Below, one piece after another: positions 1 through 8,827 of a DNA stretch of 64,000 nt. A model generated the notes under the pieces. It was not told where the DNA came from and did not search any database. It worked only from the letters and a program-made list of their open reading frames with translations. The first letter of the stretch is position 1. Each line of letters starts with the position of its first letter. The stretch comes from Capnocytophaga catalasegens (GTDB lineage Bacteria; Bacteroidota; Bacteroidia; Flavobacteriales; Flavobacteriaceae): contig NZ_BPMA01000065.1 in assembly GCF_026005215.1 (NCBI RefSeq), forward strand, positions 1 through 64,000. Direction: 5' to 3'. A program made the position numbers and the translations under genes.

Positions 1-68
1 TTTTTAATGGTGTGTATTCTTTCTTACTTTCTATTTCGAATAGGAGTAAGTTTTTCTATAACAGAGCG

Positions 69-562
69 TTATTCGGTTGTTGAGTCTTTTTTATTTTTGA
101 TAAAATCAATAACATTATAAATTAGTTTTACTTTAAATTTTTTCGAATTGCAATAATATATTAGTATTATTATTTCCATCTACTGTTATTATAACATTTG
201 ATTTTGCTGGAATTTTTAACAAATTATCGATTCTAAGAAGAAAAATTTTTTAAAATTTGAGCGTATCCGATGGAAGTATCTGTTAATAAATAAACTCCTT
301 TTTGATTTTGTAAAGCCGTTTTCCAAGTTAAATCTTCCTACGATAAATCTATTTTATCATAGCCAGAGAAAAAGTCATTGTCTTCGGCAGGTTTAAAAAT
401 GGTAATCGCTTCATTTGATTTATTTTTAACCATTACTTTTAGGATAACAACTCCATATCTATCAACTTTTGTTTTATCTTTCAATATCATAAAACTAACA
501 TTCTGACCAAAAGTTATTGCTGTAAATAAAAGAAAAGCCACTTGTAAAATTATATATTTCAT
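69..562 (-). pseudogene. Decayed secreted-protein gene
   Basis: A 74-codon frame (338-562) opens with a clear signal peptide (MKYIILQVAFLLFTAITFGQ) and runs into an in-frame TAG at 338-340. Plausible protein continues past it: the same frame to about 233 (TWKTALQNQKGVYLLTDT), then a shifted frame to 133 (KIPAKSNVIITVDG), then a third frame ending at 69 (VIDFIKNKKDSTTE). Joined, the pieces give about 160 residues with an Ig-like, secreted look. I read this as one gene broken by one stop and two frameshifts, the last near an A6 run. The family is not recognised. An upstream-extended frame would overlap nqrF and is unlikely. Confidence 0.5.
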
Positions 563-591
563 CTTTATATAAATTAAATTTTTTATTATTA

Positions 592-624
592 AAAAAATCC
601 TCTCTATTATAGAAAGGATTTTTT
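592..624 (-). terminator. Terminator of the nqr operon
   Basis: A ten-base stem (592-601 with 615-624) flanked by A and T runs lies just after the nqrF stop codon at 636. In the minus orientation it ends in a run of T, as expected for an intrinsic terminator. It could also act from the other side. Confidence 0.6.
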
Positions 625-635
625 GAGTTTTATTA

Positions 636-1949
636 CTATCCTCCGAAGTCATCGAAGCGAATATTTTCATCTGGCAGACCGAAGTCTTGACCCATTTTCT
701 GAACTGCTTTATTCATCATCGGTGGCCCACAGAAGTAAAGTTCGATATCCTCAGGAGCGTCGTGTTTTTTCAGGTATTGCTCAATCACTGCGTTGTGAAC
801 GAATCCTGTGAATCCGTCGCCCTCAGTATCGTGAATATCTTTCTTCTCTTTCCAATTGTCCTCAGGAAGCGGCTCTGAAAGTACCACGAAGAACTTAAAG
901 TTCGGGAACTCACGCTCCAATTCACGGAAATGCTCCAAGTAGAACAACTCACGTTTTGAACGCCCTCCGTACCAGTACGTTACCTTGCGGTTGGTACGTA
1001 AGGTTTTGAACAAATGATACAAATGCGAACGCATCGGAGCCATACCTGCTCCCCCACCTACATACAGCATTTCTGCATTGGACTCGTTGATGAAGAATTC
1101 TCCGTAAGGCCCTGAAATCACTACTTTGTCTCCTTTCTTACGAGAGAAAATATATGACGAAGCAACCCCTGGATTTACGTTCATCCAGCCGTTTTTAGCT
1201 CTGTCCCAAGGCGGAGTCGCAATACGCACGTTCAGCATAATCTCGCGTCCTTCGGCTGGATATGAAGCCATTGAGTAAGCACGTTCTACCGTTTCTCCGT
1301 TTTTCATTACCAAAGGCCAAAGGTTAAATTTATCCCATTCCATTTTGAATTTGTCAGGCTCTCCTGGGTGTTCCGCTGGGTGTGCGGTGATGTCAATATC
1401 GGAATATTTAATCTCGCACGGCGGAATTTCAATCTGGATGTATCCCCCTGGTTTGTAATCCATATCTTCGGGGATTTCCACTACAAATTCTTTAATGAAC
1501 GACGCCACATTATAGTTACGTACCACTACGGCTTCCCACTTTTTGATACCGAAAACCTCTTCTGGAATTGAGATTTCCATATCTTGTTTTACTTTCACCT
1601 GACAAGCCAAACGAGCTCCCTCTTTCAGCTCTTTTTTGGTGAAGTGTGGCGTTTCGGTAGGCAATGCCTCTCCACCTCCCGAAAGTACGTGGCACTCGCA
1701 CTGAATACACGAACCCCCACCACCACAAGCCGATGGCAAAAATATCTTCTGATTCCCTAAGGTAGAAAGCAATGACGCCCCAGAAGGAACTTCAATTACT
1801 TTTTCTTTGTTAATCGTAATCTTAACTGGCCCTGACGGAGCTAATTTCTGCTTTACAACCAACAAAAGAGCTACTAACAATATGGTAATCACAAGCAAAG
1901 CAATCACCGTTACTGTTACTGTTCCAAATATACTACTTGATAATATCAT
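636..1949 (-). CDS. nqrF: Na+-translocating NADH:quinone reductase subunit F
   Basis: NADH-oxidising entry subunit of the Na+-NQR complex at the inner membrane: takes a hydride from NADH to FAD, then passes electrons to a 2Fe-2S centre. The 437-residue protein shows one N-terminal membrane segment (about residues 7-32), a plant-type ferredoxin cluster motif (CGGGGSCIQC), the FAD-binding RAYSMAS motif and a C-terminal NAD-binding part with CGPPMMNKAV. It is the last gene of the operon; its ATG shares one base with the last base of the nqrE stop region. Length is slightly above the roughly 407 residues of the Vibrio protein. Identification is secure. Confidence 0.97.
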   Translation of the reverse strand: MILSSSIFGTVTVTVIALLVITILLVALLLVVKQKLAPSGPVKITINKEKVIEVPSGASLLSTLGNQKIFLPSACGGGGSCIQCECHVLSGGGEALPTETPHFTKKELKEGARLACQVKVKQDMEISIPEEVFGIKKWEAVVVRNYNVASFIKEFVVEIPEDMDYKPGGYIQIEIPPCEIKYSDIDITAHPAEHPGEPDKFKMEWDKFNLWPLVMKNGETVERAYSMASYPAEGREIMLNVRIATPPWDRAKNGWMNVNPGVASSYIFSRKKGDKVVISGPYGEFFINESNAEMLYVGGGAGMAPMRSHLYHLFKTLRTNRKVTYWYGGRSKRELFYLEHFRELEREFPNFKFFVVLSEPLPEDNWKEKKDIHDTEGDGFTGFVHNAVIEQYLKKHDAPEDIELYFCGPPMMNKAVQKMGQDFGLPDENIRFDDFGG

Positions 1950-2662
1950 TACTTAATTTCTTTTGTGTTATTGGCTAATTTTTCTGTTTTTTCAACTTTG
2001 TGTTCTATAACGGCATTGGCTTTGTCCTCTTCTGCTTTTTTAGAACCTCCTGTTAGCATACCACCGAAACTCATAAATCCGATAGCCATAAGCCCCGTGA
2101 TGATAAAGGTAATTCCCAATCCACGAAGCGGTGCTGGTACGTTTGAGTAACGGATTTTCTCACGAATGGCAGCAATAGCAACGATGGCTAAGAACCAACC
2201 TATTCCTGATGCCAAACCATACGTAGCCGCTAAACCAATAGTAGGAATTTCACGTGATTGCATAAAAAGAGACCCTCCCAAAATAGCACAGTTTACAGCT
2301 ATCAGAGGTAAGAAAATACCCAAAGAGTTATATAACGCAGGAGCGAATTTCTCTACAATAATTTCAACCAACTGAACCATCGTAGCTACTGTGGCAATGA
2401 ACAAAATATAAGTCAAGAAGCTCAAATCATAGCTTTTGTACTCCTCGCCTAACCAGCCCAACGCTCCTTCTTTAAGTAGATACTCGTTAAGCACCCAGTT
2501 CATCGGTACAGTTACTGCCAATACGAAGATAACCGCTGCTCCCAGACCCACTGCTGTCGATACTTTTTTAGATACCGCAAGGTAAGAACACATACCCAAA
2601 AAGGTAGCGAATACCATATTATCTACGAAGATCGACTTAAATATTAATTCAATATATTCCAT
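1949..2662 (-). CDS. nqrE: Na+-NQR subunit E
   Basis: Integral membrane subunit of Na+-NQR, homologous to RnfA, with six predicted membrane helices; NqrD and NqrE together form part of the membrane core. The start MEYIELIFKSIFVDNMVFATFLGMC is typical (first 20 residues diagnostic). At 237 residues it is clearly longer than the usual about 200: after the last helix (about residue 205) comes a charged tail rich in Lys and Glu (KKAEEDKANAVIEHKVEKTE). The tail is predicted to be soluble and its role is unknown. It lies 25 bases after nqrD and abuts nqrF. Confidence 0.96.
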   Translation of the reverse strand: MEYIELIFKSIFVDNMVFATFLGMCSYLAVSKKVSTAVGLGAAVIFVLAVTVPMNWVLNEYLLKEGALGWLGEEYKSYDLSFLTYILFIATVATMVQLVEIIVEKFAPALYNSLGIFLPLIAVNCAILGGSLFMQSREIPTIGLAATYGLASGIGWFLAIVAIAAIREKIRYSNVPAPLRGLGITFIITGLMAIGFMSFGGMLTGGSKKAEEDKANAVIEHKVEKTEKLANNTKEIK

Positions 2663-2687
2663 TTCTAATCTTTATAAAGGTTAATGA

Positions 2688-3329
2688 TTATTCTTCGATA
2701 AGCGACTTGTTACGTGAACGCTGTACCCAAATCACGATTCCGTAAGTGATAAGAGCCATCGGTGCTAATAGCATAAAACCGTTGTTCTCATAACCCAAAG
2801 CATACAATCCTGTTTTCTTGATAGGGTCGCCCAATACTTGGAAACCAAGAAGCGTTCCCGAACCTAAAAGCTCACGGAAAAATGCCACGATGATAAGTGC
2901 CAACGCATAGCCGCCTCCGTTACCAACTCCGTCTAAAAACGATTTCCAAGGGGTATTCCCCAAAGCAAACGCCTCGAAACGTCCCATAATGATACAGTTG
3001 GTGATGATAAGCCCTACAAATACCGATAGCTGCTTACTAAGTTCGTACGAAAAGGCTTTCAACACCTGATCTACCACGATTACCAACGCTGCCGCTACGA
3101 TCAGCTGCACGATAATTCTGATTTTGGAAGGAATGATGTTACGGATTAACGAAATCACCACGTTCCCCACACTTAATACAAATATTACGGACAATCCCAT
3201 AACAATAGCAGCATTGAGCTGTGCCGTAATCGCTAATGCAGAACAAATTCCCAATACCTGAACCGTAATCGGGTTGTTATCCCATAGTGGGTCAGTAACT
3301 AATTTAGCGTCTTTTTTTGATAGTCCCAT
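2688..3329 (-). CDS. nqrD: Na+-NQR subunit D
   Basis: Membrane subunit homologous to RnfE and to NqrE, about six membrane helices, 213 residues, a normal length. Conserved family features include the N-terminal DPLWDNNPITVQVLGICSAL segment and the TNCIIMGRFEAFA segment. NqrD and NqrE are pseudo-symmetric partners in the membrane arm. It follows nqrC after 4 bases, so the genes are probably translated from one message. Confidence 0.97.
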   Translation of the reverse strand: MGLSKKDAKLVTDPLWDNNPITVQVLGICSALAITAQLNAAIVMGLSVIFVLSVGNVVISLIRNIIPSKIRIIVQLIVAAALVIVVDQVLKAFSYELSKQLSVFVGLIITNCIIMGRFEAFALGNTPWKSFLDGVGNGGGYALALIIVAFFRELLGSGTLLGFQVLGDPIKKTGLYALGYENNGFMLLAPMALITYGIVIWVQRSRNKSLIEE

Positions 3330-3333
3330 ATTA

Positions 3334-4068
3334 TTATTCGTTTAAGTTTTTAATATAATTAACATACGCCCCTACACCTCGCTGAATCATTTCGTTCACG
3401 CCGTTTACGGTAAGGGTAGCTCCTGCGATGGCGTCAATCTTTCCGTCTTCTTTACGTTTGTTCTCAGGGTCGGCGTTAGACTTTGAACCTTCCACACTTT
3501 GGAAATGCCCAGAAGCGTCCAGCAGATGCTCCCCAATGAAGTCGTCCATATAGAAACGCTCCTTGATGTTTGACCCCAAACCAGCCGTTTCCCCTTTATG
3601 GTCGAAGAAAACGCCCTGTACGATTAAGTTTTTATCCACAGCTACATAGCCCCAGATAGCGTCCCAAAGTCCTTTGCCCGAAACAGGAATGATGTAGAAC
3701 GTCTTGCCGTTGCGTTCACCCACAAATAGCGGTAAGCCCGTTTCGTCTTTGCTAAGCGGATTTTCAATCAAGTTTCTTTCAGTAGCCTGTCCGTTTTCGA
3801 TAACAACTTGCTTTTTGATATACTTGTTAAACTCGGCTTTGACCTCGGTTGTAGGCACGAAAGTTACGTCGCCCTCACCCAAGTTGGTGTTTTTATTACG
3901 ATTCACGCCCATAGCATAGAGAACGTTCTGTTGTTTTTCAAACTTACGGTTCTCACTAATTCTATCGCTCAATGCAGTGGCAATCCCCGCGAGTAATGCC
4001 CCTACGATTACTACCATAACAATGGTAAAAATCACTGTATATGAATTACTTTCAGTTCTGTTTGACAT
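3334..4068 (-). CDS. nqrC: Na+-NQR subunit C (FMN-binding)
   Basis: Subunit carrying covalent FMN on a threonine, attached after export by the flavin transferase ApbE. One N-terminal membrane helix (about residues 11-30) anchors a periplasmic FMN-binding domain. The flavinylation site is DAIAGATLT, with the predicted target Thr at about residue 218; the position before GAT is Ala where Ser or Thr is usual in the family. The protein has 244 residues. No apbE is present in the window. It starts 2 bases after nqrB ends. Confidence 0.96.
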   Translation of the reverse strand: MSNRTESNSYTVIFTIVMVVIVGALLAGIATALSDRISENRKFEKQQNVLYAMGVNRNKNTNLGEGDVTFVPTTEVKAEFNKYIKKQVVIENGQATERNLIENPLSKDETGLPLFVGERNGKTFYIIPVSGKGLWDAIWGYVAVDKNLIVQGVFFDHKGETAGLGSNIKERFYMDDFIGEHLLDASGHFQSVEGSKSNADPENKRKEDGKIDAIAGATLTVNGVNEMIQRGVGAYVNYIKNLNE

Positions 4069-4070
4069 AT

Positions 4071-5291
4071 CTATACGGTTTTAGCTTTTAAACGTTTTTT
4101 TCTTCTGGCTACATTTGCCTGAACCACGTAATGGTCGATGGTCGGAGCAAATACGTTCATCAATAAGATAGCCAACATCACACCCTCGGGATACGCAGGA
4201 TTGAAACAACGAATCATTATCGAAATGAAACCTGCCAAAAATCCGTAGATGTATTTCCCTGTATTGGTTTGCGAAGCCGTTACGGGGTCTGTCGCCATAA
4301 ATACCGTACCGAAGGCAAAACCACCGATGAGCAGATGTTGCCACGCTGGCAAGCTCCACAAGGCAAAGAACTGCGTTCCTTCCATTGAAGGTGCTAAGGC
4401 ATTGAAAATACTTCCCATTACCAAACCACCAAGCACCATACTTAGCATAATTCGCCAGCTTCCGATTTTAGTGAAAATAAGGAACAAACCTGCCAAGAAA
4501 ATCAATAATGTTGATGTTTCGCCCACAGAACCTGGGATAAATCCGAAGAACAAATCTGTCCAAGGGTAGGTCTCGGTTTGTCCTTGTGCCAAATGCCCTA
4601 ATACAGTTTCGCCCGAAATGGCGTCTAACTGAGCTCCCGAAGCGATTTCTCTGGCACGAGCCACAGCACCTTCTACCCAAATCTTATCGCCACTCATTGA
4701 CGTCGGGTAGGCAAAGAATAAGAATGCACGGATAGTTAGTGCAGGGTTCAGGATATTCATTCCCGTTCCTCCGAAAACCTCTTTACCGATTATCACCCCG
4801 AAAACTACCGCAATGGCAAGCATCCACAGCGGAATATCTACCGGTACGATAAGCGGTACGAGCATTCCCGTTACCAAGTACCCTTCTTCTACTTCGTGTC
4901 CTTTGATAGTAGCGAAGATAAACTCAATTCCCAATCCTACAACATAAGAAACCACCACCAGCGGAAGGATTTTTATCGCTCCGAGTGAGAAGTTTGCCCA
5001 CGTCCAAAATTCAGGATTAAAGAAGCCCAAACCTGGTGTACCTGCTATTTCGCCAGTGGCTACGTAGTGCTGATATCCCGTGTTGAATATCCCGAAGATA
5101 AGGCACGGAATTAGTGCCATAATTACGGTATTCATCGTACGTTTGAGGTCATCAGCTGCCTTAATGTGCGTTCCCCCGTGGGTAACCTCATTAGGCGTAT
5201 AAAGGAACGTATGGAGGGCGTTAAAGGTTGTCTCCATCTTAGTACCTTTATACTTTTCTTTTAACAAATGTAACTTACTTTTTAAACTCAT
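4071..5291 (-). CDS. nqrB: Na+-NQR subunit B
   Basis: Large membrane subunit (406 residues, about ten helices) of Na+-NQR, homologous to RnfD. In the family it carries covalent FMN on a Thr and binds riboflavin and ubiquinone. The expected flavinylation segment is present as DAISGETVLG, with the predicted target Thr at residue 229. The usual motif is SGAT, so Ala is replaced by Glu here. The start MSLKSKLHLLKEKYKGTKME matches the soluble N-terminus of the family. It is separated from nqrA by an inserted gene on the same strand. Confidence 0.96.
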   Translation of the reverse strand: MSLKSKLHLLKEKYKGTKMETTFNALHTFLYTPNEVTHGGTHIKAADDLKRTMNTVIMALIPCLIFGIFNTGYQHYVATGEIAGTPGLGFFNPEFWTWANFSLGAIKILPLVVVSYVVGLGIEFIFATIKGHEVEEGYLVTGMLVPLIVPVDIPLWMLAIAVVFGVIIGKEVFGGTGMNILNPALTIRAFLFFAYPTSMSGDKIWVEGAVARAREIASGAQLDAISGETVLGHLAQGQTETYPWTDLFFGFIPGSVGETSTLLIFLAGLFLIFTKIGSWRIMLSMVLGGLVMGSIFNALAPSMEGTQFFALWSLPAWQHLLIGGFAFGTVFMATDPVTASQTNTGKYIYGFLAGFISIMIRCFNPAYPEGVMLAILLMNVFAPTIDHYVVQANVARRKKRLKAKTV

Positions 5292-5413
5292 TTTTAATAA
5301 ATTTTAGTCATTAGTGGGTAGGAAGCAGCGTATAGCGTATAGCTCTTAGGATTTAACACAATAGTATTATCTCCGTGGCTATTTACTTTCCACTGTTTGC
5401 TAACTCCTATTCG

Positions 5414-6145
5414 CTAACTTGCAGACTTATCGGTCGGTGCCGATTTCTCTGCGGATTTTTTTCCGTCTCGCTGTGCAATGGTATCTTTCCATTTGCCGAG
5501 CGAAGCGTTTAGTTTTGCCATAAAAACTTTCAATGCCTCGCTGGGTTGTAATACCTCCAATGCGGTAGCCGTTTGCTGGATTTGCTTAAAGGAAGCATCT
5601 AAATTCTTACGGATACTCTTCATATCATAGGCAGGTTGCTCAGCATACTCATCACGCCGTGTGGTGTACTCGGTGTGAAACGTATTGTTGGCAGTTTCAA
5701 GCCAATTGAGCCATTGCTCCAAGCCGATTTTTTGCACCGAAGCAAGGTATTTTTCCGAACGCAACTCGGCGATGAAATTCTGAATATCGGTGGTTTCCTT
5801 CTGATAGTTACCTCTGGTAAAATTCCCATATGTATCTATCACTATTTGCAACTTTTCAGCGGCTTTTTGCGAATCTTGGTCAAAAGAAAACACTTCCGAT
5901 TGTACCCGAAGCACCAAACCTCTGTACAAATCATCGCGTTTGCCATCTAAAATCAGCAACTCTTGTGTGCGTTCGCTCTTTTTGATGAGCTTTTGAGCCT
6001 CTTTCGATTGTGTAATTTGCAATTCAAAAGCCTCTTTTAGCTTGTTCAACGGCTCTAAATTCGCTTCGGAAAGCAAATTAAGCATATCGGACATTAGTGC
6101 CAGATGTTCGGAATTCTGCAACCTTGATAAATCAATCTTTTTCAT
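5414..6145 (-). CDS. DUF6261-type helical protein inserted in the nqr operon
   Basis: A 243-residue, mainly alpha-helical soluble protein beginning MKKIDLSRLQNSEHLALMSD, without signal peptide or membrane segments. It resembles the DUF6261 proteins found in many copies in Bacteroidota, whose function is unknown. The C-terminal 25 residues are rich in Lys, Ser and Ala and probably disordered. It lies between nqrA and nqrB in the same direction, an odd place because nqrA-F is normally continuous. Upstream are three 42-bp tandem repeats. No catalytic motif was seen. The family name is from memory of the sequence type. Confidence 0.75.
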   Translation of the reverse strand: MKKIDLSRLQNSEHLALMSDMLNLLSEANLEPLNKLKEAFELQITQSKEAQKLIKKSERTQELLILDGKRDDLYRGLVLRVQSEVFSFDQDSQKAAEKLQIVIDTYGNFTRGNYQKETTDIQNFIAELRSEKYLASVQKIGLEQWLNWLETANNTFHTEYTTRRDEYAEQPAYDMKSIRKNLDASFKQIQQTATALEVLQPSEALKVFMAKLNASLGKWKDTIAQRDGKKSAEKSAPTDKSAS

Positions 6146-6195
6146 CGTATAAAATTTTTATTTATTGACAAAACCAATGTAGTAATCTCTAAAAA

Positions 6196-6324
6196 ATTCT
6201 CCCGAAAAGCCCTTTTTGGTCAGAAAATCACCTTCGGACTGCCCCGAAAGCCATTTACAACGATGAAAATACACTTCGGAAGTTCCCGAAAGGCATTTGC
6301 AAGGCTGAAAACACGTTTCGGAAC
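6196..6324 (-). repeat. 42-bp tandem repeats upstream of the DUF6261 gene
   Basis: About three imperfect copies with an exact 42-base spacing: CCGAAA recurs at 6202, 6244 and 6286, and TTCGG at 6233, 6275 and 6317. Read on the minus strand the unit is 14 codons (for example FSLANAFRELPK, then FIVVNGFRGSPK), but one copy has a stop. The repeats end about 50 bases before the start codon of the DUF6261 gene. The rest of the 6146-6600 gap shows no gene. A short segment at 6386-6412 (GCTTCGACTTCGCTCAGCG) looks like a dispersed intergenic repeat. Confidence 0.75.
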
Positions 6325-6600
6325 AAATTTCGATTCGTTTTTTCTCTTTTTTAGGGATTTTTCACCATTTATATTCTATTTTACCCTTGCTTCGACTTCG
6401 CTCAGCGTAACAAATTCGCTGTTTGCTTCACCAAAACTAACCATCGGCATTGGATAATCTCACATAACAAATGGCCTTACTACCTTTTATAATCTAAATA
6501 TGTGTATGAACTTTTATATTTCTGTCGGAAAAGCCATTCATCTGATTTCCGTCAGCACATAAGAGCCATTATTTTCCACAGAAAAATATATCAACGCCCT

Positions 6601-7950
6601 CTATCCCAACTCTTGAATCATCAAATCCAATCCTTGACGGATAATTTTCTGATGTGGCTGTTTGGAAATACAAACGAACTCGGTCAAAGCGAAGTCCTCA
6701 GGAGCAATCTCGTAAGCCCCCAAGTTTTCAAGCTCGTCCAAGTCTTTGTACAAACACGCCTTCAAAAGCTGCATCGGATAAATATCCAACGGGAATACCT
6801 CTTCGTAGATGCCTGTCATCACAAAAGCACGATGCTCTCCATTGGTATTGGTGTTCAGGTCGTATTTTTTCTTCGGATTGAGCCACGAGAACGTCAATGC
6901 CCGTGTCGGAGAAATTTTGTCGAAGATAGGTTTGTTCCAGCCGAATAGTTCGTAATCGTTTCCTTCGGGAATTGCGGTAATTTGGTCATCGTAATACCCT
7001 AAGAAATCGGCTTCGGATACTTTCTTGCCCGTAAGTACATCACCACTGATGATGCGTGTATTGCTCACTTTGATATTTCCACTAACAATACTGCTGATTT
7101 GAGCCCCTGCGACTACCGAAACGTAGTGTGGTTTGTCGATGCGAGAGCCCGTCAGTGCCAATGTGCGGGTAATATTCAGGTGTCCCGATAGGAAAAGCTC
7201 CCCGATAACGAGCAAGTCTTGCGGAGTAACCACCCATACCACTTCGCCCTTGTTGATAGGACTGATGTGAGCGATTTGCGTACTTACGTTACCAGCAGGG
7301 TGCGGACCTGAGACGTTATGAAGTGTGATGTCTTTCAGGTTACGCATTGGCGACAAAGAGCTGTCTTTGAACACCGAAACGTGTACTTTTCCTGTTGTCA
7401 GTTTAGCCAATGCCGAAACGGCAGCTTGTAACTGAGGTTCTTTACCTTTGAGGGTATAGTCATAGTCAGGAGCAAGAGGATTGGTTTTACACGCTGAAAC
7501 AAAGATAGCCTTGGGCTTGTCATCAGGGTTGGCAATTACGTCATAAGGACGCTGTTTGATAAACGGCCAACACCCGGCAACCAGTAAGTGTTCTTTGATT
7601 TGTTCAGCGGATAAATCCTGCACGTTTTTCTTTCCGAAGTCTTTGAACTCTTGTCCGTTAGCCTCGATACGGATTTCCAAAATCCGTCTTCTCTCGCCTC
7701 GTACAATCTCTGCTACCTTCCCACTAACGGGAGATGGGAACAAAATACGCTCATCACTTTTGGAATGAAAAAGCGCCTCGCCTGCTTTCACTTCACTACC
7801 CTCTCTTACCATAAGTTTAGGGATGATTCTATGAAAATCATCGGGTTTTATGGCATACGTTTTGGCCAGTGGGAGCTGTTTTGTAGTCTTGTCAGCCTCT
7901 CCTTCTAAACGTATGTCCAACCCTTTTCGAATGCGGATGTCGTTTGACAT
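6601..7950 (-). CDS. nqrA: Na+-NQR subunit A
   Basis: Soluble subunit of Na+-NQR, 449 residues, homologous to the RnfC family and linked to quinone binding. I chose the ATG at 7950 (MSNDIRIRKGLDIRLEGEAD), which gives the family's usual N-terminus. A longer frame adds 14 unconserved residues and would begin inside the predicted promoter. The sequence has the expected conserved blocks, including FVSACKTNPLAPDYDY and GALFHSK-like lipoyl-fold segments near the N-terminus. It is the first gene of the operon; a TATATTTG element lies 40 bases upstream. Confidence 0.95.
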   Translation of the reverse strand: MSNDIRIRKGLDIRLEGEADKTTKQLPLAKTYAIKPDDFHRIIPKLMVREGSEVKAGEALFHSKSDERILFPSPVSGKVAEIVRGERRRILEIRIEANGQEFKDFGKKNVQDLSAEQIKEHLLVAGCWPFIKQRPYDVIANPDDKPKAIFVSACKTNPLAPDYDYTLKGKEPQLQAAVSALAKLTTGKVHVSVFKDSSLSPMRNLKDITLHNVSGPHPAGNVSTQIAHISPINKGEVVWVVTPQDLLVIGELFLSGHLNITRTLALTGSRIDKPHYVSVVAGAQISSIVSGNIKVSNTRIISGDVLTGKKVSEADFLGYYDDQITAIPEGNDYELFGWNKPIFDKISPTRALTFSWLNPKKKYDLNTNTNGEHRAFVMTGIYEEVFPLDIYPMQLLKACLYKDLDELENLGAYEIAPEDFALTEFVCISKQPHQKIIRQGLDLMIQELG

Positions 7951-7989
7951 ATCTGTAAAATTGTTAGTTAGTTTTATTAAAATTCGGCA

Positions 7990-7997
7990 CAAATATA
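7990..7997 (-). promoter_or_regulatory. Predicted -7 element for nqrA
   Basis: TATATTTG on the minus strand matches the Bacteroidota -7 consensus TAnnTTTG and sits 40 bases before the nqrA ATG. No clear TTG was found at the -33 distance. Confidence 0.45.
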
Positions 7998-8215
7998 CTA
8001 TGAAAATCTTTACTAAAGAAAAGATTTGTCATGAAATTTTTGGCGCAAAATTACACTTTTTTGTTGATTTACCTTAGTTATTTAAGAGAAAAATGTCTGA
8101 TAAAAAAGCGAATATCAAAATTTAGAACAATTATAAATTATTTAATCAGCCAAGAATTGTATATCCTTACAAAGCACCATATGAATAAATTATTCAAAAG
8201 ATAGTTTTAGGTATA

Positions 8216-8794
8216 TCACAGGTCGGGATTGTCTAAAAGACGCTTGGCTTCTTCAAGTTGTGCATACCATTCTTTGCCAAACCTGCGAACAAGTGCCTCT
8301 TTGACAAATTTGTAAATAGGAATTTGTAACTTTTTCCCTAATACACAGGCATCATTACAAATATTCCATCGGTCGTAATTAACCGCCGTAAAAGAAGAAT
8401 AAGTATGCAACCGAATAGGATACAAATGGCAAGAAATAGGTTTTTTCCAATCAATTTTCCCATCATTATAAGCTTGTTCGATGGCACATAAGGCAGTTTG
8501 ATTTTCGTTACGGATTACATAAGCACATTCACCTCCATCAATAAGTGGCGTTTCCCACTCTCCGTCTTCACCTTTTATATAAACTCCTTGTTTTTCGATA
8601 GATTCAGCTCCTTTTTCTGTCAAATAAGGTTTTACAACGGGGTAAATAGTTTCCAAAATAGGAAGTTCTTCTTGGTCAATGGGAGCACCTGCATCACCTT
8701 CTATACAACAAGCTCCTTTACAAGCAGTTAGATTACAGACAAAGTCGTAATCTAAGATGTCTTCCGAAATAATTGTTTCATCAATTTGTATCAT
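8216..8794 (-). CDS. DUF3109 family cysteine-rich protein
   Basis: Cytosolic protein of 192 residues with many conserved cysteines: CNLTACKGACC near the N-terminus, then GGECAY, ALCAIEQ, ISCHLYP and NICNDACVLGKK. This arrangement fits the DUF3109 / YkgJ-like group, thought to bind zinc or an Fe-S cluster; the function is not established. I chose the ATG at 8794 because a promoter element lies immediately upstream and the longer frame starts in AT-rich sequence. It is monocistronic and points away from the next gene. Confidence 0.85.
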   Translation of the reverse strand: MIQIDETIISEDILDYDFVCNLTACKGACCIEGDAGAPIDQEELPILETIYPVVKPYLTEKGAESIEKQGVYIKGEDGEWETPLIDGGECAYVIRNENQTALCAIEQAYNDGKIDWKKPISCHLYPIRLHTYSSFTAVNYDRWNICNDACVLGKKLQIPIYKFVKEALVRRFGKEWYAQLEEAKRLLDNPDL

Positions 8795-8798
8795 AGGG

Positions 8799-8827
8799 CA
8801 AAGGTACAATTTTATATTTGATGACAA
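8799..8827 (-). promoter_or_regulatory. Predicted promoter of the DUF3109 gene
   Basis: On the minus strand TTG (8825-8827) and TACCTTTG (8799-8806) are 18 bases apart, a good match to the Bacteroidota promoter. The start codon follows within 5 bases of the -7 element, so the message would have almost no leader. Confidence 0.6.

Noticed and set aside
69-400. GIY-YIG nuclease remnant in the decayed gene at the left end
   Set aside because: The piece TWKTALQNQKGVYLLTDT resembles the start of some GIY-YIG proteins, but the following residues (IGYAQILKNF) do not, and the fragments fit better as one secreted protein.
6502-6948. Plus-strand 148-codon frame opposite nqrA
   Set aside because: It lies entirely antisense to a well-conserved gene and has no protein-like pattern; a shadow frame.
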